Part shown: positions 27,351 through 36,048 of the stretch, in pieces
How positions within the stretch are numbered: position 1 is the first letter of the stretch
Layout of the letters: every line of letters starts with the position of its first letter
NCBI RefSeq assembly: GCF_002218065.1
Contig: NZ_BDUB01000001.1
Span: 1,555,852-1,619,851 of the forward strand
DNA: 64,000 nt
Direction of reading: 5' to 3'
Origin: Nodularia sp. NIES-3585
GTDB taxonomy: Bacteria; Cyanobacteriota; Cyanobacteriia; Cyanobacteriales; Nostocaceae
Notes under the pieces: generated by a model
Seen by the model: only the letters and a program-made list of their open reading frames with translations
Told to the model about the DNA's origin: nothing
Databases searched by the model: none
Translations under genes and position numbers: made by a program

Positions 27351-29432
27351 ATGAGCCAACAACTTGATACTGATACATTTATCAACGATTTAGAACGGGT
27401 TGCTCAAGTGCGTTCAGAAATTGCTGAATGTCTGAGCAGAATTGCTGACACTATCAAAAAAGCTGAATTAGCAGGGGAATCTTCTTCAGGTAAACTCAGT
27501 TTAGAACGAGACATTGAAGATATTACGGTAGCTAGTAAAAACCTGAAAGAAGGTGTGTTTCGTCTATTAGTTTTAGGCGATATGAAGCGCGGTAAAAGTA
27601 CATTTCTTAATGCTTTGATAGGGGAAAATTTACTGCCAAGTGATGTTAATCCCTGTACTGCGGTGTTAACAGTTTTACGTTATGGTGCTGAGAAAAAAGT
27701 CACTATTCATTTTAATGATGGCAAAGATTCTCAGACCTTGGATTTTCAAAATTTTAAATATAAATATACTATTGACCCCGCAGAAGCTAAAAAACTAGAA
27801 CAAGAGAAAAAACCAGCTTTTCCTGATGTTGATTATGCAGTTGTTGAGTATCCTTTAGCATTGCTAGAAAAAGGAATTGAAATTGTTGATAGTCCAGGAT
27901 TAAATGATACAGAAGCCCGCAATGAATTATCTTTAGGTTATGTAAATAATTGTCATGCAATTCTGTTTGTCATGCGAGCTTCTCAACCTTGTACTTTGGG
28001 TGAGCGGAGGTATCTGGAAAATTATATTAAAGGTCGTGGATTAACGGTTTTCTTTTTAATCAACGCTTGGGATCAGGTGCGAGAATCTTTAATTGATCCT
28101 GACGATACAGAAGAGTTACAAGCTTCGGAAAACAGATTACGGCAAGTATTCAAGGCAAATTTAGCTGAATATTGTAGTGTAGATGGTCAGGATATTTACG
28201 AAGAACGTGTATTTGAAGTTTCATCAATTCAAGCACTAAGGCGACGACTGAAGAATCCCCAAGGGAATTTGGCAGAAACTGGCTTTCTAGAGTTTATGGG
28301 GTCACTGAATACTTTTCTTACCAGAGAACGAGCGATCGCTGAACTCCGCCAAGTCAGAACATTAGGTAGACAAACGTGTAAGAATACCCAAGAAGCAATT
28401 GCCCGACGTTTACCATTACTTGATCAAGATGTCAATGAATTAAAAAAACGCCTGGATTCTGTAGAACCTGAGTTTAATAAACTCACTGGTATTCGAGATC
28501 AATTTCAGAAAGAAATCATCAATAAAAGAGATACCCAAGCGCGAAAAATTTCGGAATCTTTCCGTGGCTATGTTTTAAATTTAGGCAATACTTTTGAAAC
28601 GGATTTTTTACGCTATCAACCGGAATTAAATGTTTTAGATTTCCTGAGTAGTGGTAAACGGGATGCATTTAATGAAGCACTGCAAAAAGCCTTTGAACAA
28701 TATATTGCCGATAAAGCTGCGGCCTGGACTTTAACTGCGGAAAAAGACATCAATGGTGCTTTTCAAGAACTTTCTCGCAGTGCTGCACAGTATGGCGCAA
28801 CTTACAGTCAAGTTACAGACAAAATTACCGAAAAACTCACGGGACAGCCAGTGAAAGTAAATACTCATTCCACTCCAGAAGAGGATAAATCCCCTGGATG
28901 GGCAAAATGGGCAATGGGATTATTATCTTTATCTAAGGGAAACTTCGCTGGTGTCGCTTTAGCTGGGGCTGGATTTGATTGGAAAAATATTTTGTTAAAC
29001 TACTTTACTGTAATTGGTGTTGGGGGCATAATGACGGCGGTGACAGGGATTTTGCTTGGACCAATTGGATTTGCTCTCTTAGGTTTGGGAGTAGGAATTT
29101 TACAAACAAATCAAGCACGTAAAGAGTTAGTGAAAACTGCTAAAACTGAGTTAGTTAAATACTTACCACAAATAGCGCATGAACAATCTCAAACTGTATA
29201 CGATGCAGTGAAAGAGTGTTTTGATTCCTATGAAAGAGAGGTGAGTTTGCGAATTAATGATGATATTGTCTCTCGCAAGTCTGAGTTAGATAATTTAATC
29301 CAGCAAAAAGAAACACGCGAAATAAATCGAGAGAGTGAGTTACAACGGTTAAAAAAAATAGAAGAAGATGTGATCGTTGAAATTCAAACAATTGAAGTAA
29401 TATATAGTGATTTATTAGCTTACTATAGTTGA
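27351..29432 (+). CDS. bacterial dynamin-like protein (BDLP1 orthologue)
   Basis: 693 residues, the same length as the structurally solved Nostoc punctiforme BDLP1 and very similar in sequence from memory. GTPase motifs: P-loop GDMKRGKST (76-84), switch threonine in NPCTAV (about T103), DSPGLND, and NAWD in the NKxD position. A long helical neck/trunk follows. The paddle hairpin LLNYFTVIGVGGIMTAVTGILLGPIGFALLGLGVGIL (about 543-580) inserts into membranes. GTP-dependent self-assembly tubulates or remodels lipid bilayers. The start at 27351 (MSQQLD) gives the family length. Confidence 0.93.
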   Translation: MSQQLDTDTFINDLERVAQVRSEIAECLSRIADTIKKAELAGESSSGKLSLERDIEDITVASKNLKEGVFRLLVLGDMKRGKSTFLNALIGENLLPSDVNPCTAVLTVLRYGAEKKVTIHFNDGKDSQTLDFQNFKYKYTIDPAEAKKLEQEKKPAFPDVDYAVVEYPLALLEKGIEIVDSPGLNDTEARNELSLGYVNNCHAILFVMRASQPCTLGERRYLENYIKGRGLTVFFLINAWDQVRESLIDPDDTEELQASENRLRQVFKANLAEYCSVDGQDIYEERVFEVSSIQALRRRLKNPQGNLAETGFLEFMGSLNTFLTRERAIAELRQVRTLGRQTCKNTQEAIARRLPLLDQDVNELKKRLDSVEPEFNKLTGIRDQFQKEIINKRDTQARKISESFRGYVLNLGNTFETDFLRYQPELNVLDFLSSGKRDAFNEALQKAFEQYIADKAAAWTLTAEKDINGAFQELSRSAAQYGATYSQVTDKITEKLTGQPVKVNTHSTPEEDKSPGWAKWAMGLLSLSKGNFAGVALAGAGFDWKNILLNYFTVIGVGGIMTAVTGILLGPIGFALLGLGVGILQTNQARKELVKTAKTELVKYLPQIAHEQSQTVYDAVKECFDSYEREVSLRINDDIVSRKSELDNLIQQKETREINRESELQRLKKIEEDVIVEIQTIEVIYSDLLAYYS

Positions 29433-29736
29433 TAAATATTATTGCTTTAAGAGCTTGTTTGAAAAGTCTAATTTATGACTAGCCCCGGCGACTATAAGTT
29501 ATCGGGATGCATTGCGTCTTTTAATACAGCACTTTTCGGTATTATGAGGTACAAAAACCCCACCCCCAACCCCCTCCCATATCAAAGGTTTATCCTTTTC
29601 TTCCCCCCGTTGCGGGGGGATTGAGGGGGGTGCGATGAGGGGGCTAAGATGTACCTTATATAATTGGAAACCGCTGTATAAATTGTACTTTACTAGACCG
29701 GGATACACTAGAGAAATTTAGTATAGTCAGGAAAAT
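29433..29736. other. intergenic region with two dispersed-repeat fragments
   Basis: 29451-29505 matches the left end of the 245-bp element at 40356 (TTGTTTGAAAAGTCTAATTT, then ACTAGCCC.GGCGACTA). 29524-29577 matches 46380-46433 closely (CAGCA.TTTTCGGT, GAGGTACAAAAACCCCACCC). A C-rich/G-rich inverted stretch lies at about 29565-29645. No gene. These repeats split the two dynamin genes. Confidence 0.7.
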
Positions 29737-31923
29737 ATGCAACAACAGTCTGAAGGTTACAGGAATTTAGCAGATTGTCTTAAATCTGCATCTGCATTAC
29801 TGAATTTAGAATTGCATTCAGCATTACAACAAGATATTCTTGCTGTCTGCAATCATCTGGCTAATCCCTGTTTTCGCATTGCAGTTTTTGGTCCTTTTAA
29901 TCATGGTAAGTCTACTTTATTAAATGCCATTTTGGGAAATCGCACGTTACCAATTGATTTGATTCCTACTACAGGTGCAATGATTACTGTGAAGTATGGT
30001 TCTGATGTGCGGACTCGCATCATGTTGGTAGATGGGACAGAAGTTAATCGCAGTGGGACAGAAATTTTACAGCATTTTGCTATTCTTGATGGTGATAGAC
30101 AGATGCGGAAAGATGTCGCCTCTGTAGAAGTTTTTTATCCCCATCCACTTTTGAAAAGTGGTGTAGAATTTATCGATTTACCGGGAACAAATGATCGGGA
30201 AGCCCAAGATGATTTAGTTAAAGAAAAACTTTTAAGTGTAGATTTAGTAATTCAGTTACTAGATGCACGTAAGTTAATGACTTTAGGTGAACGGGAAAAT
30301 TTGCGTGATTGGTTATCTGACCGGGAAATTAAAACAGTTATTTTTGTAGCTAATTTTTTGAATTTACTAGCACCTGAAGAACAAAAACAAGTACAAAATC
30401 GCTTGCTGTTTGTAGCAGAAAGTTTTCGTGCAGATTTACCTCCAGGTTTTAGTAATTTATATCGGGTTGATGCTTTACCTGCTTTACGCGCTAGATTAAA
30501 GGGTGATATGGCTGCTGCTAGTAGTAGCGGTTTAGTCGCTTTTGAAACAGCTTTGCAGAATCTTGTTGGTATTTTACAACAAAATCGGGGGGATGTGCGG
30601 TTGCCGAGGGTACAAGCGATCGCTTCCCAAATTCAACTATTATTAAAGGCTAAAATAGACCCTTTAATTGATGAAATCAAAGCCTTTGACGAGCAAGAAA
30701 ATACTAAAATTGCTATTAAAAAAAAGGCGGCTCACTTAATCAGTCAAGGCTTTACTAAAAGTAGCAAAGATTTATGTGATTGGCTAAAATTAACTAATTT
30801 ACTGGCAAAATATCAAGCCGATGGTGCGGTTGCATTAGCAGAAAATAAATTTAAATCTTGGCAAACTGATAAGTTGAAAAAAGACTTGACAAAGTTACAG
30901 TTAGCTGTAGTTAAATGGCTGTATGATGCTTATGATTTTTTTAAAGAAGAACGACCAGAAAATTTATTAATTCGCTTACCGAGTGAACCACAAATCACTT
31001 TACCCCCAAAACCAGGTAATACTGACCAGTTAAGTGAACCAGGTTCAATTGCAGTTGGTGGTGGTATTGGTTGGTTATTAGGTGGTCCCGTGGGTGCTGC
31101 TGTGGTTGGAAGTATTTCTTATTTAATCAATAAAAATATTCAAAAAGAAGATGATCAAATAGCTAATGAATCATATCATCAGCAGGTGGCTAGAGTTTGT
31201 ATTACAGTTATTGAAGAGTATTTATCTGATTTGAGTAGTCAAGGTTTATCAATTTTGGCTGAGTATGAACAAAAAGCCGAAAAAGTCATTCGTTTTACAC
31301 TCGGACAGGAAACACCGGAAGTTAGTCAAAAACGTGCAGATTTGCAGCAGTTACAAAATGCTTTTAATCAGTTGTTGCGTGAGTTGGAAAAATCAAAAAT
31401 ACCTTTAAATTATCAACTTTATCCAGAAATCTCCAAAAACCAAAATACTAACCGTGTATATATTCCCAAACGAGAGAGAGTGCAAACTTCCTCAGCCCAG
31501 AATACTCAGAGAAGGGTAGAATCTCCAAAACAGCAAGTTCCTCCACCTCCTAAAGTTTCTCCTCGTCCCCAAGAGGTGGACACAAAATTTCGCAATTGGG
31601 AAATTGATGAAGAAATGGAACGCATGAAAGCAGAAATGCGTTCTCCTGGTTCTCAGAATTCTCAACAGCAGCAAACCCAAAATAAGCAAGCATCTAATCC
31701 ACCCAAAACTCAGGCGGAAAAAGATAAAATTGCTCGCGCTTATCGCATTTTAGGATTACAGCCTACTGCTTCTTTGGCTGAGGTGAAACAGGCGTATAAG
31801 ACTTTAGTGAAAAAATGGCATCCAGATTTATTTGTTAATCAACCCCAGATGCAGAAACAAGCAGAGGGTAATATGCGGTTGGTGAATGAGGCTTATAACA
31901 CTTTAGCGGATAATCATCAATGA
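29737..31923 (+). CDS. dynamin-like GTPase with C-terminal J-domain
   Basis: 728 residues. The N-terminal GTPase has P-loop FGPFNHGKST (51-60), PTTGAM as switch I (about 77-82) and DLPGTND. A helical stalk follows, then a Gly-rich hydrophobic hairpin (AVGGGIGWLLGGPVGAAVVGSISYLI, about 436-461) as likely membrane paddle. A Pro/Gln-rich linker leads to a J-domain (about 660-726) with YRILGLQPTASLAEVKQAYKTLVKKWHPD; the HPD is 695-697. J-domains stimulate Hsp70 ATPase, so this GTPase may recruit DnaK to membranes or be disassembled by it. It follows BDLP1 on the same strand, 304 bp away. Confidence 0.85.
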   Translation: MQQQSEGYRNLADCLKSASALLNLELHSALQQDILAVCNHLANPCFRIAVFGPFNHGKSTLLNAILGNRTLPIDLIPTTGAMITVKYGSDVRTRIMLVDGTEVNRSGTEILQHFAILDGDRQMRKDVASVEVFYPHPLLKSGVEFIDLPGTNDREAQDDLVKEKLLSVDLVIQLLDARKLMTLGERENLRDWLSDREIKTVIFVANFLNLLAPEEQKQVQNRLLFVAESFRADLPPGFSNLYRVDALPALRARLKGDMAAASSSGLVAFETALQNLVGILQQNRGDVRLPRVQAIASQIQLLLKAKIDPLIDEIKAFDEQENTKIAIKKKAAHLISQGFTKSSKDLCDWLKLTNLLAKYQADGAVALAENKFKSWQTDKLKKDLTKLQLAVVKWLYDAYDFFKEERPENLLIRLPSEPQITLPPKPGNTDQLSEPGSIAVGGGIGWLLGGPVGAAVVGSISYLINKNIQKEDDQIANESYHQQVARVCITVIEEYLSDLSSQGLSILAEYEQKAEKVIRFTLGQETPEVSQKRADLQQLQNAFNQLLRELEKSKIPLNYQLYPEISKNQNTNRVYIPKRERVQTSSAQNTQRRVESPKQQVPPPPKVSPRPQEVDTKFRNWEIDEEMERMKAEMRSPGSQNSQQQQTQNKQASNPPKTQAEKDKIARAYRILGLQPTASLAEVKQAYKTLVKKWHPDLFVNQPQMQKQAEGNMRLVNEAYNTLADNHQ

Positions 31924-32097
31924 ATTTGGTCTATTGAACGCAGATAAACGCAGATAAAGACGGATGAATTAATGGATTTCATTATTCTGTGCAGCCTTAT
32001 ATAAAATTGGTATTAGCTAGAAACGTTTGATTAAATGTCAATAATCTGTAGCACAAAATAATATATATAGGACTTATATTTGATTTATGAAACACAC

Positions 32098-32176
32098 GTA
32101 GGGTGTGTTATCGAGGAGAGTAAGGCACCAAGACCCAGAAGACGGTGCGTTAGGCTAAAGCCATAACACACCCTAC
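32098..32176. repeat. hairpin repeat, diverged long copy
   Basis: GTAGGGTGTGTTA (32098-32110) and TAACACACCCTAC (32164-32176) are exact reverse complements around 53 bases. It resembles the ends of the 34-bp repeat at 8247 and 33984. It lies after the J-domain GTPase gene, in a 300-bp gap that otherwise shows nothing. Confidence 0.75.
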
Positions 32177-32229
32177 ATATACTGAGATTTTTTCAATAAT
32201 CAAATCGGATTCCTATATGTAGATTAAGA

Positions 32230-32685
32230 TTACAATAATGATTCCCAAAATTTCTTATTTAACAAAGCATCTACATCACTGGGAAATGGACAAACATCAG
32301 AAAAATAAACATCAGGATAACCGTCGCTGACATTTTCCAAAGCCATTGTATAACTTTTAGAGAGAATTTCTAAAATAAAATTTTTTAAACTAGGTGAATC
32401 TTCTAACTCAATTTGTAATCTTTGCCGAAAATTTCTAATTTCAATTTCCCAACCTCGATAACAATCTGACATTGGTACATAACATCGCTTTAATAAATGT
32501 TCCAATAAACGTACTAAAAAACTTCGCACTGTTTTACGCTGACTTTTCCCTAAAGCCTCTACCTCTTCAATTAAATTCTCCCAATCTAAATTGTCTTTGT
32601 CTCTGGCTTTTAACTTACGGACGGTATCTTCAACCCAGAGATAAAAATCTTCATCGTATAGGTTTTTAACTGATGTTTTACTCAT
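32230..32685 (-). CDS. DUF29 family protein
   Basis: A 151-residue protein with the DUF29 pattern: NLYDEDFYLWVEDTVRKLKARDKDNLDWENLIEEVEALGKSQRKTVRSFLVRLLEHLLKR. Highly charged and helical, without membrane segments. Common and multicopy in cyanobacteria; function unknown, sometimes proposed as toxin-antitoxin-like. It is next to two Uma2-type genes on the same strand. Confidence 0.85.
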   Translation of the reverse strand: MSKTSVKNLYDEDFYLWVEDTVRKLKARDKDNLDWENLIEEVEALGKSQRKTVRSFLVRLLEHLLKRCYVPMSDCYRGWEIEIRNFRQRLQIELEDSPSLKNFILEILSKSYTMALENVSDGYPDVYFSDVCPFPSDVDALLNKKFWESLL

Positions 32686-32733
32686 AATTTATTTTTCTTG
32701 TTTTTTATAATTTTATTTCGTATTTTGCAGTAA

Positions 32734-33306
32734 TTACGAATTACGAATTATATTAACATCTTCATAAATATCTGCCATCGTTAAATTCAACCCAACAGAA
32801 TCTAAACGTAATTTATCGTCTTTACCTAAAACTTCCATTGACCAGTTACCCCCAACTTCTCGGCGATAAATTTCTACTTTGATTTGGTCTTGATATACCA
32901 ACACATATTCTTGCAAACTATCTAGCATTTGATAATTAATGCGTTTTTCTCGTTTATCTGTGGTTTCTGTGGAATTAGATAAAACCTCGATAATTAAGCT
33001 AGGACAAGTTTTAAAATATCTTTCTTTATCTTCGGGGTCACAAGTAACTAAAATATCAGGATAATATAATATCTCGGCGTTCTGTACCTTAACTTTAACT
33101 TTCATATCTGACATGAAAGCACGACAGAAACTACCGCGAAGATGGGAGCGTAATAGGTTGTAAATGTTACCTGCTATTAGGTTGTGTTCTTCACTAGCAC
33201 CCGCCATTGCAAAGACTTGTCCGCCTATGTATTCATGACGAATATCGCTGGATTTCTCGGCTTCCAGGTATTCTGCAACTGTCAGAATATTTAGAGGAAA
33301 TTGCAT
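32734..33306 (-). CDS. Uma2 family (DUF820) protein
   Basis: A 190-residue PD-(D/E)XK-fold protein of the cyanobacterial Uma2 group. TVAEYLEAEKSSDIRHEYIGGQVFAMAGAS, YYPDILVTCD and LIIEVLSNSTETTDKREKRINYQMLDSLQEYVLV contain the putative D...E-x-L active-site area. Usually annotated as putative endonuclease, but biochemical proof is lacking. Multicopy family; it is adjacent to a more distant relative. Confidence 0.85.
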   Translation of the reverse strand: MQFPLNILTVAEYLEAEKSSDIRHEYIGGQVFAMAGASEEHNLIAGNIYNLLRSHLRGSFCRAFMSDMKVKVKVQNAEILYYPDILVTCDPEDKERYFKTCPSLIIEVLSNSTETTDKREKRINYQMLDSLQEYVLVYQDQIKVEIYRREVGGNWSMEVLGKDDKLRLDSVGLNLTMADIYEDVNIIRNS

Positions 33307-33343
33307 GGTTTTTATGTGGGATGAGTTGTGATTGATTTTCGGA

Positions 33344-33928
33344 CTACCAAATTTTACTCATCTTTAAAGTAAATCCTGGTAAAACGTCTTCACCGCTCAC
33401 AGTTTCAGGATTTTTTACACATTCTTCTGGTTGTCCAGGACGATAAATATAAACTTGGCGATGTTTACGGTCAATTAACAAAGCTAATTTTATTTCTGGT
33501 TCCTGCATATATTCTACCATTTTGTCTTTTAATGGTTGCAGGTTATCAGAAGCTGACCTTAATTCAATCAGAAAATCTGGACAAATAGGGGCAAATTTTT
33601 GTTTTTGTTCTGATGTGAGTTGATTCCACCGGGCTAATTTTATCCAGGATGCATCAGGCGATCGCTCTGCACCTGTTGATAGTTTAAAACCTGTGCTAGA
33701 ATCAAAACAAATGCCCGTGCCGTCTTGTTCTGCCCAAATATATAACTGTCCAGCAATATTAAAGTTACGGTTTCCTGTTTCTGAACCTGTAGGCGGCATA
33801 ATTGAGATTTCTCCAAATTTATTCCTCTCAATGCGTAAGTCGCGGTTTTCTTGACAGAATTCAAAGAATTGTTCGTCTGTCATGGGCATTGATGAGGGAA
33901 AATGTAATATCAAAGGGGATGAAAGCAT
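33344..33928 (-). CDS. Uma2 family (DUF820) protein
   Basis: A 194-residue second member with MTDEQFFEFCQENRDLRIERNKFGEISIMPPTGSETGNRN, SPDASWIKLARW and FLIELRSASDNLQPLKDKMVEYMQEPEIKLALLID. The E-L-R in the catalytic area and the later Lys keep the fold pattern. It is not a recent duplicate of its neighbour; identity is low by eye. Putative nuclease only. Confidence 0.85.
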   Translation of the reverse strand: MLSSPLILHFPSSMPMTDEQFFEFCQENRDLRIERNKFGEISIMPPTGSETGNRNFNIAGQLYIWAEQDGTGICFDSSTGFKLSTGAERSPDASWIKLARWNQLTSEQKQKFAPICPDFLIELRSASDNLQPLKDKMVEYMQEPEIKLALLIDRKHRQVYIYRPGQPEECVKNPETVSGEDVLPGFTLKMSKIW

Positions 33929-33983
33929 GGTAAATCTCTCCTACTTTGCTTACCCAAACAATTTAATTATATCTATATATAAA

Positions 33984-34017
33984 AATGGTGGGTTACGCGA
34001 TCGCTAACCCACCCTAC
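33984..34017. repeat. 34-bp hairpin repeat, copy 2 (after peroxiredoxin gene)
   Basis: Exact reverse complement of 8247-8280, including the HIP1-like core. It lies 29 bases after the stop of the peroxiredoxin gene on the minus strand. Confidence 0.85.
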
Positions 34018-34046
34018 GAATATACTAATATTGGTGTTACTAAAAC

Positions 34047-34685
34047 TTATTTGTTAGGTTGAGGAGTCATCCGCAAATAGGGTTTGATTTCTTTGTAACC
34101 TTTGGGGAATTTATCTTTGAGAACTTCGGGATCTTTCAATGATGGCACAATTACGCAGTCTTCCCCGTCTTTCCAGTCAGCTGGTGTTGCTACGCTGTAA
34201 TTATCAGTTAATTGCAGAGAATCAATTACTCGCAATAGTTCATCAAAGTTGCGTCCGGTGCTGGGGGGATAGGTGAAGCTAAGACGCAGTTTTTTGTTGG
34301 GGTCGATCACGAAAACCGAACGCACTGTAATATTTGCAGCTGCGTTGGGGTGAATCATATCATAAAGGTCAGAAACCTTTTTGTCTGCATCTGCGAGAAT
34401 GGGATAGTTGAGAGCAGTTCCTTGAGTTTCTTCGATATCTCCTACCCAACCATTATGGGAGTCAACATCATCAACGCTGAGTGCGATCGCTTTCACGTTA
34501 CGCTTGTCAAATTCGGGCTTCAGTTTCGCAACTGTGCCTAATTCTGTGGTGCAAACAGGTGTAAAGTCAGCAGGGTGAGAAAACAGCACTACCCAGCTGT
34601 CACCCGCCCATTCGTAAAAGTTGATATCGCCGTGTGTAGAGGCTTGTGTAAAGTTGGGTACTGTATCACCAAGACGGAGAGTCAT
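34047..34685 (-). CDS. 1-Cys peroxiredoxin (Prx6 type)
   Basis: 212 residues. The peroxidatic Cys45 lies in HPADFTPVCTTELG, and the long C-terminal domain (VATPADWKDGEDCVIVPSL...YLRMTPQP) defines the Prx6/1-Cys subgroup. It reduces hydrogen peroxide and organic peroxides in the cytosol. Cys residues elsewhere (DCVIV) are not in the 2-Cys resolving position. A hairpin repeat follows the stop. Confidence 0.92.
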   Translation of the reverse strand: MTLRLGDTVPNFTQASTHGDINFYEWAGDSWVVLFSHPADFTPVCTTELGTVAKLKPEFDKRNVKAIALSVDDVDSHNGWVGDIEETQGTALNYPILADADKKVSDLYDMIHPNAAANITVRSVFVIDPNKKLRLSFTYPPSTGRNFDELLRVIDSLQLTDNYSVATPADWKDGEDCVIVPSLKDPEVLKDKFPKGYKEIKPYLRMTPQPNK

Positions 34686-34829
34686 GCTAGATTCCCTGTA
34701 ATTTAAAAAGGCTTATGTATTTTACATTGCGATCATGGCATAAAGCACAATTTCTGCCTTGGCTTTTCGCCGTTTGTAACAAAATTTTAATTTTTTAGCG
34801 CCTCAAGAGAAGCAATTGAAAATTAACAA

Positions 34830-36020
34830 TTACGGAATATCTGATTTTGTGATAATTTCTTGGTAGGCTTGGATGATTTGACGCGCGATCGCAGTCCAAC
34901 TAAAATACTCTAAAGCATATTTTTGGGCATTTAACCCCCGTTGCTGACATTCTTGGGGATTTTGCAATGCTTCTGTCATTAATTCTACAAAAGCTTCCAC
35001 CTCTGTTGCACCTACCCACCCCGATTTGCTATCACGCACCTGTTGCCAAATATGCACCTGGTCAGAAATAACTACGGGTATACCTGCTACCATTGCTTCA
35101 GCGACAGCAATCCCAAAATTTTCATAGTAAGAAGGTAAAACGAATAAATCAGCAGCTTGCAGTAAACTAGCTTTTAACTCACCACTGACAAAGCCTGTGA
35201 TGGTAGTGTGCGATCGCAATGGTGAATTGGCAATCTGAGATTTTATCTTTTGCTCATAATCTGGATCTTGAGAATTTGTCCCAGCTAAAACAAAGTGAAA
35301 ATTGCACTGGGATACTAAAAGCTTTTCTAGCGCTGGAATCAGCAAATCTAACCCTTTTTTTTGGTCAATTCGCGACATAAATAACACCAACGGCAAATCT
35401 TCTGGTATTCCCCATTTACTACGTACTAAATTTCCCTCATCTCCCACCTTTTCCGGGGGAATCACACCCAAAGGAATTACCAAATCTCGCGTCACGACTC
35501 CAAAGCGTTCTGATATTTTTGCTTCTTGGTCGCTGGTAAAATGAATTGCTGCTGCATCAGCTAGATTACGACGTTCAATAAGTCCAGCATAAAGCCGTTT
35601 TAATTGCTTTTTTTTCCGTAAATCAGCAGGGTCAAGAGTTCCCAAAGGACGCAAAATATAAGGTAGCTGTTGCTGACGACAGACCCTAGCCGCAGCACTA
35701 CTTATAGGAGAGAATAAAGCATGAATATGTGCCAAATCATATTCACAAGCATGAACTTTTAACCATTGTAATAAATCCAGGGAAAACTTATAACGCCGAA
35801 ATGGGGCGCAACGAAAATAAATGATTTTATAACCATCTTGTTTCACTGGACAATTTAAAGTCACATCCAGCGGTTTTTGTCCAGTATCACCATTACTATC
35901 AGTTGTGAGAATCGTAATATCTACTTCTTCTTTTGCCAACGCCGAAGCCAGCCCAATTACCATTTGGCTGGGACCGCCATAAATCAGAGAAATTGAAGGA
36001 ATAATTTGTAAAATTTTCAT
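34830..36020 (-). CDS. hpsP: hormogonium polysaccharide glycosyltransferase HpsP
   Basis: A 396-residue GT4/GT-B transferase. The N-terminal acceptor domain begins MKILQIIPSISLIYGGPSQMV; the C-terminal nucleotide-sugar domain carries PLVLFMSRIDQKKGLDLLI and the E-x7-E motif in PSYYENFGIAVAEAMVAG. It is the last gene of a four-gene minus-strand block (hpsL-N-O-P, gaps of 28-150 bp). In Nostoc this block is needed to make the motility polysaccharide of hormogonia. The family name rests on length, order and sequence recall. Confidence 0.72.
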   Translation of the reverse strand: MKILQIIPSISLIYGGPSQMVIGLASALAKEEVDITILTTDSNGDTGQKPLDVTLNCPVKQDGYKIIYFRCAPFRRYKFSLDLLQWLKVHACEYDLAHIHALFSPISSAAARVCRQQQLPYILRPLGTLDPADLRKKKQLKRLYAGLIERRNLADAAAIHFTSDQEAKISERFGVVTRDLVIPLGVIPPEKVGDEGNLVRSKWGIPEDLPLVLFMSRIDQKKGLDLLIPALEKLLVSQCNFHFVLAGTNSQDPDYEQKIKSQIANSPLRSHTTITGFVSGELKASLLQAADLFVLPSYYENFGIAVAEAMVAGIPVVISDQVHIWQQVRDSKSGWVGATEVEAFVELMTEALQNPQECQQRGLNAQKYALEYFSWTAIARQIIQAYQEIITKSDIP

Positions 36021-36048
36021 GATTTTGCGTTCTTCTTTGCGCGGACTT

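Noticed and set aside
32734..33928. Uma2 genes as remnants of an insertion sequence
   Set aside because: Both frames are complete and the family is a normal multicopy one in cyanobacteria; no inverted ends were found.
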